The notes under the pieces: generated by a model | The model's input: the letters and a program-made list of their open reading frames with translations, nothing else | What the model was told of the DNA's origin: nothing | The model's database searches: none | Shown here: in pieces, positions 36,595 to 45,668 of the stretch | Numbering within the stretch: position 1 is the stretch's first letter | Layout of the letters: the number at the start of each line of letters is the position of its first letter | Translations under genes and position numbers: made by a program | Source of the DNA: Gracilibacillus ureilyticus | GTDB lineage: Bacteria; Bacillota; Bacilli; Bacillales; Amphibacillaceae | Length of the DNA stretch: 64,000 nt | Direction of reading: 5' to 3' | Assembly (NCBI RefSeq): GCF_900111195.1 | Contig: NZ_FOGL01000006.1 | Coordinates: 102,510-166,509, forward strand

Positions 36595-37380
36595 ATGCGA
36601 AAATTATATTTACTTCTAATGATGGGCATTTTATTTACGGTCATGCCATTAGAAATGGCTGCTGAAGGCTATGGCTGGGGATATAAGAAAGCGACAGACA
36701 ACCAGCCTCCCGATGTAGGAAAGTATAAAGCGATACTCGATAAATATAACAGTTTTTATATCGACCCATCTGGTGAAAAAAATGTTTATCTTACATTTGA
36801 CAATGGGTATGAAGCTGGTTTTACAGAACAGATATTAGACGTGCTGAAAGAGAAAAAGGTCCCTGCAACTTTCTTTCTAACAGGTCACTATGTTGATGAC
36901 AAGCCGGATTTAGTAAAGCGCATGTTAAGAGAAGGACATATAATCGGAAACCATTCTGATACGCATAGAGACTTTACTAAATTATCTAAAGAGGAATTAA
37001 AAGAAGATATAGAAATATTAACAAACAAATTAAAGAAGGTTTCGGAAAATGCGGTAGTCCAATATGTAAGACCTCCAAAAGGTACCTTTAACGAGCAGTC
37101 TTTACAATGGGCGAATGAATTGGGTTATACCCATGTATTCTGGTCATTAGCTTTTGTGGATTGGAATGAAGGTCAGGAGAAAGGCTGGGAATATGCTTAT
37201 AACCAGGTGATTGATCAAATACACCCAGGCGCCATTATTCTGATGCATACTGTATCAAAAGATAATGCAGATGCACTGGCACCAATTATTGATGAATTAA
37301 AAAAGAAAGGCTATAAATTTAAAAGTCTGGATGATTTAATGATGAAAGAACTGCTTCCGGAAGCGGTAATAGGGCTGTAA
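36595..37380 (+). CDS. pdaA: Delta-lactam-biosynthetic de-N-acetylase PdaA
   Basis: This 261-residue exported polysaccharide deacetylase of the CE4 family removes the N-acetyl group from muramic acid of spore peptidoglycan, needed for muramic delta-lactam formation in the cortex. It has a signal peptide (residues 1-23), the NodB domain with VYLTFDNGYE (catalytic D, with TFDN as in PdaA rather than TFDD), GNHSDTH metal-binding motif, RPPKGTFNE and HPGAIILMHT. AAAGGTG six bases upstream selects the third in-frame start. A sporulation gene in this window fits the sspE gene at 58200. Confidence 0.93.
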   Translation: MRKLYLLLMMGILFTVMPLEMAAEGYGWGYKKATDNQPPDVGKYKAILDKYNSFYIDPSGEKNVYLTFDNGYEAGFTEQILDVLKEKKVPATFFLTGHYVDDKPDLVKRMLREGHIIGNHSDTHRDFTKLSKEELKEDIEILTNKLKKVSENAVVQYVRPPKGTFNEQSLQWANELGYTHVFWSLAFVDWNEGQEKGWEYAYNQVIDQIHPGAIILMHTVSKDNADALAPIIDELKKKGYKFKSLDDLMMKELLPEAVIGL

Positions 37381-37382
37381 GA

Positions 37383-37414
37383 AAAAACTTGGCTTAACTT
37401 TTAGCCAAGTTTTT
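37383..37414. terminator. Bidirectional terminator between pdaA and ppk
   Basis: AAAAACTTGGCT (37383-37394) pairs perfectly with AGCCAAGTTTTT (37403-37414) between the converging genes. Confidence 0.9.
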
Positions 37415-37417
37415 CTG

Positions 37418-39514
37418 TTATTCTTCATCATCCAATACACGGTAGGCCATATCAAAAAGGACAAGCTGGCTGTCAACTAAAGGATCAGTTGTGGTATCTT
37501 TAACATGTGTATAGCTTCCATCACTGTGCTGAATTCTCATTTTAGCTGTATCATTTAACATAATGTTTAACATCTCTAACACCCGTGATTTTATTCTGCC
37601 TTCAAATATAGGAAACATCAGTTCCACCCGTTTTACCATATTACGTGTCATTAAATCAGCCGAAGACAGGAACAGTTTTTCTTCCCCATTATGATGGAAA
37701 AAGTATATTCGGCTATGTTCCAGAAATCTGCCTACTATGCTGCATACTTTTATATTATCACTGATTCCTTTAATACCCGGCTTTAGGCAGCATATTCCGC
37801 GAATAATAAGCGTAATTTGGACTCCAGCCTGAGATGCTTCATAAAATTTCTGTATTAATGGTTTGTCTGTTAAAGAATTCATTTTAGCAATAATTCTGCC
37901 ATTCCCATACTTTCTGTGATAAGTAATTTCGGCTTCTATATACTGGATAATGTCATTTCGGATATCAAAAGGTGACATGGATAAATGGTGGAAGTCAGGT
38001 TTCTCTGTATAACCACTTAAATAATTGAAAAAATTAGTGGCATCAATTCCAAATTTCCTTTTTGTTGTGAGGTAGGACATATCTGTATAGAATTTTGCAG
38101 TCTGGTCATTATAATTCCCTGTGCCTAAATGAACTACACGTTCAATTTTCCCATTAGTTCTTCTTACAACTAAAGTTATTTTACTGTGTGTTTTTAATGA
38201 AATCATCCCGTAAATCACATGGCAGCCAGCTTTTTCTAACATTTTGGCCCATTGGACATTATTTTCTTCATCAAACCTTGCTTTTAATTCAACCAGTACA
38301 GTTACTTGCTTGCCGTTCTCAGCAGCTCTTTTTAACCCTTCAATGATAGGGGAATCACCGCTCACCCTGTATAAGGTTTGCTTAATTGCCAAGACTTCCG
38401 GATCATTTGCTGCTTCGCTAATTAAATCAATAATCGGTCCAAATGATTCATATGGATGATGTAAGAAAATATCCCGTTTGCGTACCGCTTCATATATATT
38501 CTCTTCTTCATGAATATCCTGTGGGGGCTGTGGAATCAATGTTTGAAAAACGAGATGTTCATACTCCTTTTTCAGCGTGCTGTAAAAGTCGGCGAGAAAG
38601 GTTAAATCCAATGGACCATGAATAATATAAAGATCTTTCCGATGGATTTCCAGTACGTGTAAGAGAAATTCAATCATTTGAGGATTTTCTTCTCTGGCGT
38701 CTACTTCCAGTCTTACTGCCGCACCCCATTTACGCTTTTTTAATTCTTTCTCGATTTCTTTTAATAAATCCCGTGCACCTTCTTCATGAATGGTCATATC
38801 AGCATTCCTTGTAATACGGAAGGTTGTAGTTGACTTAACCTTATACCCTTTAAAGAACTTGCCAATAAAATAACTAATCAAATCCTCAAGCAGTATATAT
38901 TGATGATTTTCACCAAGGCGTATAAATCTGTCTAGTAATACAGGGACCTGTACTATTGCTGTTTTTAGCTGTTCAGCGTCTAAATCATACAGATCCTCTA
39001 ATTGTACAGCTAAGTTAATGGACTTGTTTAACAGCATAGGGAAAGTACGGTATGCATCAATAGCCATTGGTGTTAATACAGGAAATATATGCTCATCAAA
39101 GTAATTCTCTAAATCGTTTAACTGGCTGCTTGTTAAGTCACTCACCTTCATAATCTCTATACCCGCTTCATCAAGCGGTATGCTTAGCTGCCGATAAATA
39201 TCATATTGTTCTTCTACTAATTGATGATTAAATTTTGATATTTGGGATAACTGCTCCTTAGGCGTCAGACCAGATTTATTATCTTTACGATTAAAGCCAG
39301 CTTTTACCTGATCTTTTAAACCCGCTACCCGTACCATAAAGAACTCATCTAAATTAGAAGAAAATATAGCAAGAAAACGAAGTCTCTCCAATAAAGGATT
39401 ACTGTCATCATCCGCTTCACCAAGTACTCTTTTATTAAAAGATAACCAGCTTATCTCTCTGTTATTGTAATAGGATGGCAATCCCAGCTCTTTCTCTAAT
39501 TCAGCAGTTGTCAT
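37418..39514 (-). CDS. ppk: Polyphosphate kinase PPK1
   Basis: This 698-residue enzyme reversibly makes inorganic polyphosphate from ATP. The N-terminal domain opens with YYNNREISWLSFNKRVLGEADD; the catalytic domains carry two PLD-like motifs: KTHSKITLVVR with the autophosphorylated His, and HSRIYFFHHNG with the second His. The first catalytic segment also shows IKQTLYRVSGDSPI. The length is standard for PPK1. It lies downstream of ppx on the same strand (136-base gap), so synthesis and degradation of polyphosphate are co-located. Confidence 0.96.
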   Translation of the reverse strand: MTTAELEKELGLPSYYNNREISWLSFNKRVLGEADDDSNPLLERLRFLAIFSSNLDEFFMVRVAGLKDQVKAGFNRKDNKSGLTPKEQLSQISKFNHQLVEEQYDIYRQLSIPLDEAGIEIMKVSDLTSSQLNDLENYFDEHIFPVLTPMAIDAYRTFPMLLNKSINLAVQLEDLYDLDAEQLKTAIVQVPVLLDRFIRLGENHQYILLEDLISYFIGKFFKGYKVKSTTTFRITRNADMTIHEEGARDLLKEIEKELKKRKWGAAVRLEVDAREENPQMIEFLLHVLEIHRKDLYIIHGPLDLTFLADFYSTLKKEYEHLVFQTLIPQPPQDIHEEENIYEAVRKRDIFLHHPYESFGPIIDLISEAANDPEVLAIKQTLYRVSGDSPIIEGLKRAAENGKQVTVLVELKARFDEENNVQWAKMLEKAGCHVIYGMISLKTHSKITLVVRRTNGKIERVVHLGTGNYNDQTAKFYTDMSYLTTKRKFGIDATNFFNYLSGYTEKPDFHHLSMSPFDIRNDIIQYIEAEITYHRKYGNGRIIAKMNSLTDKPLIQKFYEASQAGVQITLIIRGICCLKPGIKGISDNIKVCSIVGRFLEHSRIYFFHHNGEEKLFLSSADLMTRNMVKRVELMFPIFEGRIKSRVLEMLNIMLNDTAKMRIQHSDGSYTHVKDTTTDPLVDSQLVLFDMAYRVLDDEE

Positions 39515-39649
39515 TGTTAATCATTCCTTTTTACAGTTTATGAAAGTATAAAAATAAATAGAGTAATTATATTAATTTAAAATTATTACTACTCTATCAT
39601 AACGCTATTAAAAGGAAGTTTTGTTAAATTAGTGTAAATTTAATGTGAA

Positions 39650-41188
39650 TTACTCCTTTACATTAGCTTGAAGAAAATGAAGATCCACGTCCATTTTTGC
39701 TAATTTTTCTAAGTGTTTCTTTTGTTTTTCTGCCTGGTATTCTTCGGGAGTACAGTCACCATCACAGTAAATGGAAAAGGTTAATTTCTGCTGCCTTTTT
39801 TTGATATGGATATCCTTTACTACTTGTCTTTTAGTAGCATCAAGACAGTATGTGAATTTAAGCAATGCCCCAAGATGAAGAATTTTTTTTCGTTCTTCTT
39901 TTAAGAACCAGTTTTTATATGGCTGGATAAATTGTTTAAATACAGTTTTATTTTTATACGAAGCGATTAGAGCAATCATTAGGCGCTCTCTGTGCATCAG
40001 CCCGTCGATTGTTCTGTTTGCAAGTAAATAAAATGTATGTTGGGCACTCGATTCTGCATCAATGTATTCACCAAGATGACAAAGATAACTGGCACGTTTC
40101 ACAAGACTCCAATCATTTTTATCCAGATGGATAATGCCATTTTGTTTCAGATAGTCAAATACCTTTCTTGTCAGGTACTGGACATGCATAATTTGTTTCG
40201 GTTCCAAATTAAAGTCATTAATTAATTCCTGAATACTATCCTCCAACACATTAGGAAAAAGGATAGAACCCATCTCCTTTGATAATTGTTCATAGAATAC
40301 CCCATCACGTAAACCTTTTCGGCTTAGTATAAAACAATCTGCCTGGACGGTTTGGTAAAGGGTATGAAAAACTTGAATAGCTGGAATGATGATATCGGCA
40401 CGGTCTTTTGACAGTCCCTCGACTTTTGGCAATTTATCGGGACTTAAGGATGTTAAGTAATTACTGACCATCTGTATATCTTTATCGAACATTTTATACT
40501 GATGAAGACCGGCGAGTGAATATTTTTTTAAATTCTGTTCTATCTGAACTAAGTTTCGGGCACTACCGCCGATTGCGATAAGTGGAATTTCCCGGCCTGC
40601 CAACCATGGTAATGTATGAAATTGTTTACTCAGGTAGTGGTGTAATTGAACAAGTTCCTCATCTGTCGGGATTTCTTCTGTGAAGAATTCTTTTAAAGTA
40701 AGTGCCCCGAATGGGAAACTGTGGGAGTGAATTAATTCTCTGTTCTTAAAATAGGTGACCTCTGTACTGCCCCCGCCTATATCTACTGTGATCCCTTCTT
40801 CAATGGAAGTCGAATTAACGACAGCCAGGTACCCGTAATATGCTTCTTCTTCTTCTGAAAGTATTCTCATTGGAAGTCCGGTTTCCTTTTCAGCAATGGT
40901 TATAATTTCTTCTTTGTTATTAGCTTGTCTGATAGTAGCAGTTGCCACACACACAACTTCTTTCAATTGATAAACACCTAATACATCCTGGAAACTGCTT
41001 AAAGTGGAAACTAGCTTGTTGATTCCATCCATTGAAAGATTATTTGCCGGATCAAGAAAAGTGCGTAACCTTGCGACCGCTTTTACATTTTCTACTTCTT
41101 TTAGACGTCCGCCTTTTTCCTGTAGGTATATAACAAGACGCATTGTATTTGAGCCGATATCGATTATAGCGTAGTACTCTTTCTTCAT
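39650..41188 (-). CDS. ppx: Exopolyphosphatase/pppGpp phosphatase (Ppx/GppA family)
   Basis: This 512-residue protein has the N-terminal actin-like ASKHA domains (YYAIIDIGSNTMRLVIY, LSEEEEAYYGYLAVVNS, TVDIGGGSTEVTYF, PLIAIGGSARNLVQIE) and an HD-like C-terminal helical region with SYLCHLGEYIDAESSAQHTFYLLAN. It hydrolyses terminal phosphates of polyphosphate or the pentaphosphate of pppGpp. It is transcribed ahead of ppk. The ATG lies behind AGGTGATATGG. Confidence 0.93.
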   Translation of the reverse strand: MKKEYYAIIDIGSNTMRLVIYLQEKGGRLKEVENVKAVARLRTFLDPANNLSMDGINKLVSTLSSFQDVLGVYQLKEVVCVATATIRQANNKEEIITIAEKETGLPMRILSEEEEAYYGYLAVVNSTSIEEGITVDIGGGSTEVTYFKNRELIHSHSFPFGALTLKEFFTEEIPTDEELVQLHHYLSKQFHTLPWLAGREIPLIAIGGSARNLVQIEQNLKKYSLAGLHQYKMFDKDIQMVSNYLTSLSPDKLPKVEGLSKDRADIIIPAIQVFHTLYQTVQADCFILSRKGLRDGVFYEQLSKEMGSILFPNVLEDSIQELINDFNLEPKQIMHVQYLTRKVFDYLKQNGIIHLDKNDWSLVKRASYLCHLGEYIDAESSAQHTFYLLANRTIDGLMHRERLMIALIASYKNKTVFKQFIQPYKNWFLKEERKKILHLGALLKFTYCLDATKRQVVKDIHIKKRQQKLTFSIYCDGDCTPEEYQAEKQKKHLEKLAKMDVDLHFLQANVKE

Positions 41189-41336
41189 TCCATATCACCT
41201 GATCTCTTTGTTGGGATTTAGCAATATTATATCATAGACAAAGAATGATGAAGTAGCGCAAACGGCAAAAAAAGTATACGATTACATTCATGGTATGATA
41301 AAGATTAACCCTTTATGCTGCATGAAACAGAATAGT

Positions 41337-41372
41337 TACCAGAACATCTGATGCTTCTAAGATGTTCTGGTA
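41337..41372 (-). terminator. Hairpin at the end of the TPR-protein gene
   Basis: TACCAGAACATCT (41337-41349) and its perfect complement (41360-41372) form a 13-bp stem; one arm lies in the last codons of the TPR gene. A T run is missing, so the terminator call is tentative. Confidence 0.5.
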
Positions 41373-42730
41373 CGTGATGACATATTAACTAATAACTCCT
41401 GATAATCTTTTGCTGAGTTTAAATCACCAATGGCATAATAACTTTTCTGCAGATATTGTAACGGTTTAGGATCATCCGGAGATAATTCCATCTCCCATTC
41501 AAAACATTGAATAGCTTTGTCATATTGTTCTAAATGATAGTAGATCTCACCAAGTGCATATTGCTCGTCAGGGTTTTGTTCAAGTTGTTTCATATTTTTT
41601 AGTTTCGTTATTACAGGCAATTCAACGGCGCTAAGATGTTCAAGTATTTCAGTGATTGAAATATGCGGTAACAGCTTTCTTGTACAATAATGAATAAGTT
41701 TCTCCATCTTTGTCTGGTCACTTTTATAATGGCTTGTAATATAAGGGAAAAGTTGACTTTTATACTGCTTTAATAACTCTCCTTCAGCTGTTAGCAGTGC
41801 TTTCTCAAAAACCTCTAAATCCATTTTTTCACCTGTAACAAGTGCATGAGAAACAATCGTTTCATTTGAATCGTTCTCTGATAATATTCGAATAATCCTG
41901 TCAGACGCGGGGTCTAATTTTAATAACTCTCTCCAGAATGACTCAGTAATATCTTTATTATTCAATTTCTTTAATTCTGTTTCGAATTGTTCAAGATCAG
42001 TTGATGAAAAAGGGGGATGAGAAGTTTGGAACAACTGGTACCTCAATGAAAGGGAGTCAAACCATCTCTCTTCTTTTTGATAAAATTGGAGTAACTGATT
42101 AATAACAGCATTTGAGGTAAGGTAATCTGCTGAGACAGCTTCAATATATAACGAATCTGTCCAATTGGATACTAATTGATTGTATTTTGAGTATGTTTCC
42201 TGATATTTCTGAAAATCCATATGATGAAGCATATCTGTCGCGAAGCGGTCGTGTGGACGAACAAGGGCATAGTTAACAATTGTCCGGAAAGCCAGTTTCA
42301 TCTGACCATTACGACGGTACTGGTAGAAGATTTTTTTACAGAGAGCGCTTATTTTCTTTTGATCCAGAAAATTATCAAACATTGACAGAACATACAGCAT
42401 TTCAATATCCGTGTATTTATCTTTTAAGTTTTGAAACATTTGATTAGACGTCGTGATCCGGTATTTTTTATCCGGACTAAGAAATGCTCGTGTTAGAGGA
42501 TGCTTGGAAGGGTACTGGATACCATTGGTAAGAGCTCTTTTAAGAAAAGAATGGAGTTTAATTGCATTTAGTTTTTTTGCATTGATAAATTTATCCTTAT
42601 AGAAGATAGCAGTATAACATTGGTTGTTTTTATCGGTTAACTCTACTATTTTAGCTTGTTTAAATAAAGTAAGTTGCATTACATTCATTTTCAATGGCTT
42701 TTTATGGTGTAGAAACGTAATGGTCGTCAT
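41357..42730 (-). CDS. TPR-like helical repeat protein of unknown function
   Basis: This protein of about 457 residues is mostly helical and rich in Lys/Glu/Tyr/Leu. The C-terminal 75 residues contain a clear tetratricopeptide repeat (DEQYALGEIYYHLEQYDKAIQCFEWEMELSPDDPKPLQYLQKSYYAIGDLNSAKDYQEL). I recognise no catalytic motif and no signal peptide. The start is uncertain: AAGGAG is 12 bases before this ATG and three before an in-frame TTG, while the ATG at 42769 has no site. Divergent from the small gene at 42892. Protein-protein interaction is the only role the repeats suggest. Confidence 0.65.
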   Translation of the reverse strand: MTTITFLHHKKPLKMNVMQLTLFKQAKIVELTDKNNQCYTAIFYKDKFINAKKLNAIKLHSFLKRALTNGIQYPSKHPLTRAFLSPDKKYRITTSNQMFQNLKDKYTDIEMLYVLSMFDNFLDQKKISALCKKIFYQYRRNGQMKLAFRTIVNYALVRPHDRFATDMLHHMDFQKYQETYSKYNQLVSNWTDSLYIEAVSADYLTSNAVINQLLQFYQKEERWFDSLSLRYQLFQTSHPPFSSTDLEQFETELKKLNNKDITESFWRELLKLDPASDRIIRILSENDSNETIVSHALVTGEKMDLEVFEKALLTAEGELLKQYKSQLFPYITSHYKSDQTKMEKLIHYCTRKLLPHISITEILEHLSAVELPVITKLKNMKQLEQNPDEQYALGEIYYHLEQYDKAIQCFEWEMELSPDDPKPLQYLQKSYYAIGDLNSAKDYQELLVNMSSRTRTS

Positions 42731-42831
42731 TATTTGCAACAACTCCTTTTTCCTTATTGTTTTTATCATATCATATTAGATTAAGTCGTGAAAGGCTATA
42801 GCAATGTAAATTGTATGTTAAGATTATTACA

Positions 42832-42860
42832 TTTAAATTCGGAAGATTTATTCTTATGAT
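42832..42860 (+). promoter_or_regulatory. Candidate promoter of the 24-residue gene
   Basis: TTTAAA (42832-42837), a 17-bp spacer and TATGAT (42855-42860) lie about 30 bases upstream of the small frame at 42892. Confidence 0.45.
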
Positions 42861-42891
42861 AAACTGTAAGAAAAAATGGGGGGATACTAAG

Positions 42892-42966
42892 TTGTTAAAA
42901 GAACTTTTCTGGTCTTTATTAATAGCTGTATTACTGTTGTTTATCCCGTTCGGTGCAGTTTTATAA
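42892..42966 (+). CDS. Candidate 24-residue hydrophobic membrane peptide
   Basis: A TTG-initiated frame with GGGGGG eight bases upstream encodes MLKELFWSLLIAVLLLFIPF plus GAVL: a short charged head and one membrane helix covering almost the whole peptide. It is bracketed by a plausible promoter (42832-42860) and a strong terminator (42982-43016), so this is a complete small transcription unit in the 400-bp gap before clpE. I do not recognise the peptide. Its resemblance to single-helix regulatory peptides is inference. Confidence 0.5.
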   Translation: MLKELFWSLLIAVLLLFIPFGAVL

Positions 42967-42981
42967 AAAATATAGAATTAT

Positions 42982-43016
42982 AGAACCCAATCTGCTAAAC
43001 AGATTGGGTTCTTTTA
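42982..43016 (+). terminator. Terminator of the small unit upstream of clpE
   Basis: AGAACCCAATCTG (42982-42994) pairs perfectly with CAGATTGGGTTCT (43000-43012) around a 5-nt loop, followed by TTTT. Confidence 0.88.
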
Positions 43017-43059
43017 TGTTTATATATGAAAAAATTAATGCAAATCATGAGCAAAGCAC

Positions 43060-43118
43060 TTGAAAGTCAAAAAAGGTCAAAGTATAATATGAAATAGAAA
43101 AGGTCAAATATAGTCAAA
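43060..43118 (+). promoter_or_regulatory. clpE promoter with two CtsR operators
   Basis: A sigma-A promoter, TTGAAA (43060-43065), 17-bp spacer, TATAAT (43083-43088), is overlapped by the CtsR site AGTCAAA-AAA-GGTCAAA (43065-43081). A second site, GGTCAAA-TAT-AGTCAAA, lies at 43102-43118, and another half-site follows. Both match the heptad direct-repeat consensus (A/GGTCAAA-3-A/GGTCAAA). CtsR repression relieved by heat or protein damage is therefore expected. Confidence 0.93.
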
Positions 43119-43168
43119 GTCAAATGTATGACCTTCTCATTAAAAGAAATTGAAGGAGGAATAAAAAG

Positions 43169-45274
43169 ATGAAATGTCAACATTGTGGAGAACGTCAAGC
43201 CAACATTAATGTTAGCCTTCGATTTAATGATCAAACACAAAATATTCAAGTTTGTGACACATGCTTTCAAGATATAAAAAATGAAATGAATCAGCCGTCC
43301 AATATGTTTGGTGGACAAGGCTTTGAATCTTTTTTTACAGGAAATGGCCAGTCCAATACCAAAACTTATTCTAAAAATAAAAAAGGAAATGGATTGATTG
43401 ACCAGCTTGGTAAAAACTTAACCGATGCTGCAAGTGCAGGTTTAATTGACCCGGTTATTGGGCGCGATAATGAAGTGAAACGTGTGATTGAAACATTAAA
43501 TCGCCGTAATAAGAACAATCCGGTTCTTATTGGGGAACCCGGTGTCGGTAAAACAGCCATAGCGGAAGGACTTGCACTGAAAGTAGCAGAAGGTAATGTT
43601 CCTTCAAAATTATTAAATAAACAAATCTATATATTGGATGTAGCATCATTAGTTGCAAATACTGGTGTGAGAGGCCAGTTTGAAGAGCGCATGAAACAAT
43701 TGATTAATGAGTTGCAGGAACGCCAGAATGTGATTCTTTTTGTAGATGAGATTCATTTACTTGTAGGGGCCGGTTCTGCGGAAGGTTCTCAAATGGACGC
43801 AGGTAATATCCTGAAACCTGCCCTGGCTAGAGGGGAATTACAATTAATTGGTGCTACGACATTAAAAGAATATCGTCAAATTGAGAAGGACGCTGCATTG
43901 GAACGCCGCTTCCAGCCGATTATGGTAAAAGAGCCAAGTGTGGAAGAAGCAGAGAAAATATTACAAGGTCTGAGAGAACGGTACGAAAATTATCATAAAG
44001 TAACTTATTCTGAAGAAGTAATTCGAGCAGCAGTTACTCTTTCTAAACGATACATTCAGGATCGCTTTTTACCTGATAAGGCAATTGATTTAATTGACGA
44101 AGCTGGTGCAAGGCTGAATTTGGAAGTTTCCGATACAGATCAGGATACATTACAAAAACGCCTTGACGAAATCTCGAAGGAAAAGACAGAGGCTGCAGAA
44201 CAAGAGGATTATGAAAGAGCAGCAAATTTGAGACACCAGGAAATTAAATTAGAAAAGAAATTAGCTGAAACGAAAGAAGTACCAAAAGCAGAAGTAAGTG
44301 TAGAAGATATTCAGTTAATAATTGAAGAAAAAACTGGTATTCCAGTACGTAAACTCCAAGCAGATGAGCAATCCAGAATGAAGAAATTAGCAGAAAACTT
44401 AGCTGCAAAAGTAATTGGTCAGCAAGTAGCTGTTGATAAAGTAGCAAAAGCTGTACGCCGGAGTCGTGCAGGTTTGAAAGCGAAGCAGCGTCCGATTGGT
44501 TCATTCTTATTTGTAGGTCCGACTGGTGTAGGGAAAACGGAATTAACTAAGGCATTAGCAGAGGAGTTATTCGGTACGAAAGAAGCGATGATCAGACTGG
44601 ATATGAGTGAATATATGGAGAAACATACCGTATCCAAGATTATCGGCTCACCACCAGGATACGTTGGACATGAAGAAGCTGGGCAGCTTACAGAAAAAGT
44701 CCGCCGCAATCCGTACAGTCTGATCTTGTTAGATGAAATTGAAAAAGCGCACCCTGATGTGCAAAATATGTTTTTGCAGATAATGGAAGATGGCCATTTA
44801 ACAGACAGTCACGGCCGGACAGTAAGTTTTAAAGATACAGTAATTATTATGACAAGCAATGCAGGAACAGGTGCGAAGAAAATTACAGTTGGGTTTAACA
44901 GTAATAACAATGAAGCTGTTTCGATAATGGAAAACTTAGGCGGTTATTTCAAACCGGAATTTCTGAATCGGTTTGATGCCATTATTCCATTCAATGAGCT
45001 TACTCAGGCTGATCTGTTACAGATTGTTGACTTAATGCTGGCAGAGCTTAAGGGACAATTAGCTGAGGAAGGATTAAATATTGAAATTAGTGAAGAAGCG
45101 AAACAATTCCTTGCAAATAAAGGATATGACCCGCGGTTTGGTGCTCGTCCATTGCGCCGGGTAATCCAGGATAAAGTAGAAGATGGCATTACAGATATTC
45201 TGCTGGAAGAAGAAAGTATAACTCGAATTAATATTGCACTTGAGAATGAAGACATCGTTATAACAAAAGCATAA
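43169..45274 (+). CDS. clpE: ATP-dependent Clp protease ATP-binding subunit ClpE
   Basis: This 701-residue Hsp100 unfoldase feeds substrates to ClpP. The N-terminal zinc finger (Cys3, Cys6, Cys29, Cys32) is diagnostic of ClpE. Two AAA+ domains follow: GEPGVGKTA with ILFVDEIHLLVGAG, and GPTGVGKTE with LILLDEIEKAHPDVQN, separated by a UVR-type coiled-coil (QEDYERAANLRHQEIKLEKKL). The promoter carries two CtsR operators. A terminator follows at 45289. The gene stands alone, as in B. subtilis. Confidence 0.97.
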   Translation: MKCQHCGERQANINVSLRFNDQTQNIQVCDTCFQDIKNEMNQPSNMFGGQGFESFFTGNGQSNTKTYSKNKKGNGLIDQLGKNLTDAASAGLIDPVIGRDNEVKRVIETLNRRNKNNPVLIGEPGVGKTAIAEGLALKVAEGNVPSKLLNKQIYILDVASLVANTGVRGQFEERMKQLINELQERQNVILFVDEIHLLVGAGSAEGSQMDAGNILKPALARGELQLIGATTLKEYRQIEKDAALERRFQPIMVKEPSVEEAEKILQGLRERYENYHKVTYSEEVIRAAVTLSKRYIQDRFLPDKAIDLIDEAGARLNLEVSDTDQDTLQKRLDEISKEKTEAAEQEDYERAANLRHQEIKLEKKLAETKEVPKAEVSVEDIQLIIEEKTGIPVRKLQADEQSRMKKLAENLAAKVIGQQVAVDKVAKAVRRSRAGLKAKQRPIGSFLFVGPTGVGKTELTKALAEELFGTKEAMIRLDMSEYMEKHTVSKIIGSPPGYVGHEEAGQLTEKVRRNPYSLILLDEIEKAHPDVQNMFLQIMEDGHLTDSHGRTVSFKDTVIIMTSNAGTGAKKITVGFNSNNNEAVSIMENLGGYFKPEFLNRFDAIIPFNELTQADLLQIVDLMLAELKGQLAEEGLNIEISEEAKQFLANKGYDPRFGARPLRRVIQDKVEDGITDILLEEESITRINIALENEDIVITKA

Positions 45275-45288
45275 AAGTAAAATAAAAT

Positions 45289-45323
45289 TCTGGCTGTGAG
45301 ATTCTTTCAGCCAGAGTTTTTTT
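45289..45323 (+). terminator. clpE terminator
   Basis: TCTGGCTG (45289-45296) pairs with CAGCCAGA (45308-45315), followed by seven T residues. Confidence 0.88.
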
Positions 45324-45340
45324 ATTGGCGGTATGTGTTG

Positions 45341-45392
45341 AAAAGAATAAAGAAGCACAGACCTGCTACGCTTTTATAGCAAGTCCGTGCTT
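45341..45392 (-). terminator. Minus-strand terminator of the small gene at 45437
   Basis: Two 16-base arms (45353-45368 and 45377-45392) pair throughout with two wobble pairs around an 8-nt loop, and on the minus strand CTTTATTCTTTT follows. This ends the transcript of the small minus-strand frame. Confidence 0.72.
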
Positions 45393-45436
45393 ATATGGAT
45401 CGAATTATTCTATTATATGAATTATCTCTAAAAAAA

Positions 45437-45511
45437 TTACTGAAACATTACTCTAAATGTCAAAATTAAAAATGACAGGAAGTTAGGGTTTTTCATTCTT
45501 TTGCGATTCAT
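45437..45511 (-). CDS. Candidate 24-residue basic peptide
   Basis: An ATG frame with a very strong site (GGGAGGGG, six bases upstream) encodes MNRKRMKNPNFLSFLILTFR followed by VMFQ: a basic head and a hydrophobic tail. Its terminator is at 45341-45392. It lies in the 395-bp gap between clpE and the arginine-deiminase-family gene. No promoter is convincing; I do not recognise the peptide. The rest of this gap, 45512-45668, is AT-rich with no other clear element. Confidence 0.45.
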   Translation of the reverse strand: MNRKRMKNPNFLSFLILTFRVMFQ

Positions 45512-45668
45512 TTAATTCCCCTCCCTTTTTCAAATGATTTAATGTAATTTAAGAATAACATGACATAATTAGGTGCAAAATTAACATGTCAGAAAATGTA
45601 ACGCTGTTTTTTTAAATAAGGTGGATTCTTTTTTTGTTATAATAAAAAATTAGAGGAGGGCTGATAGA

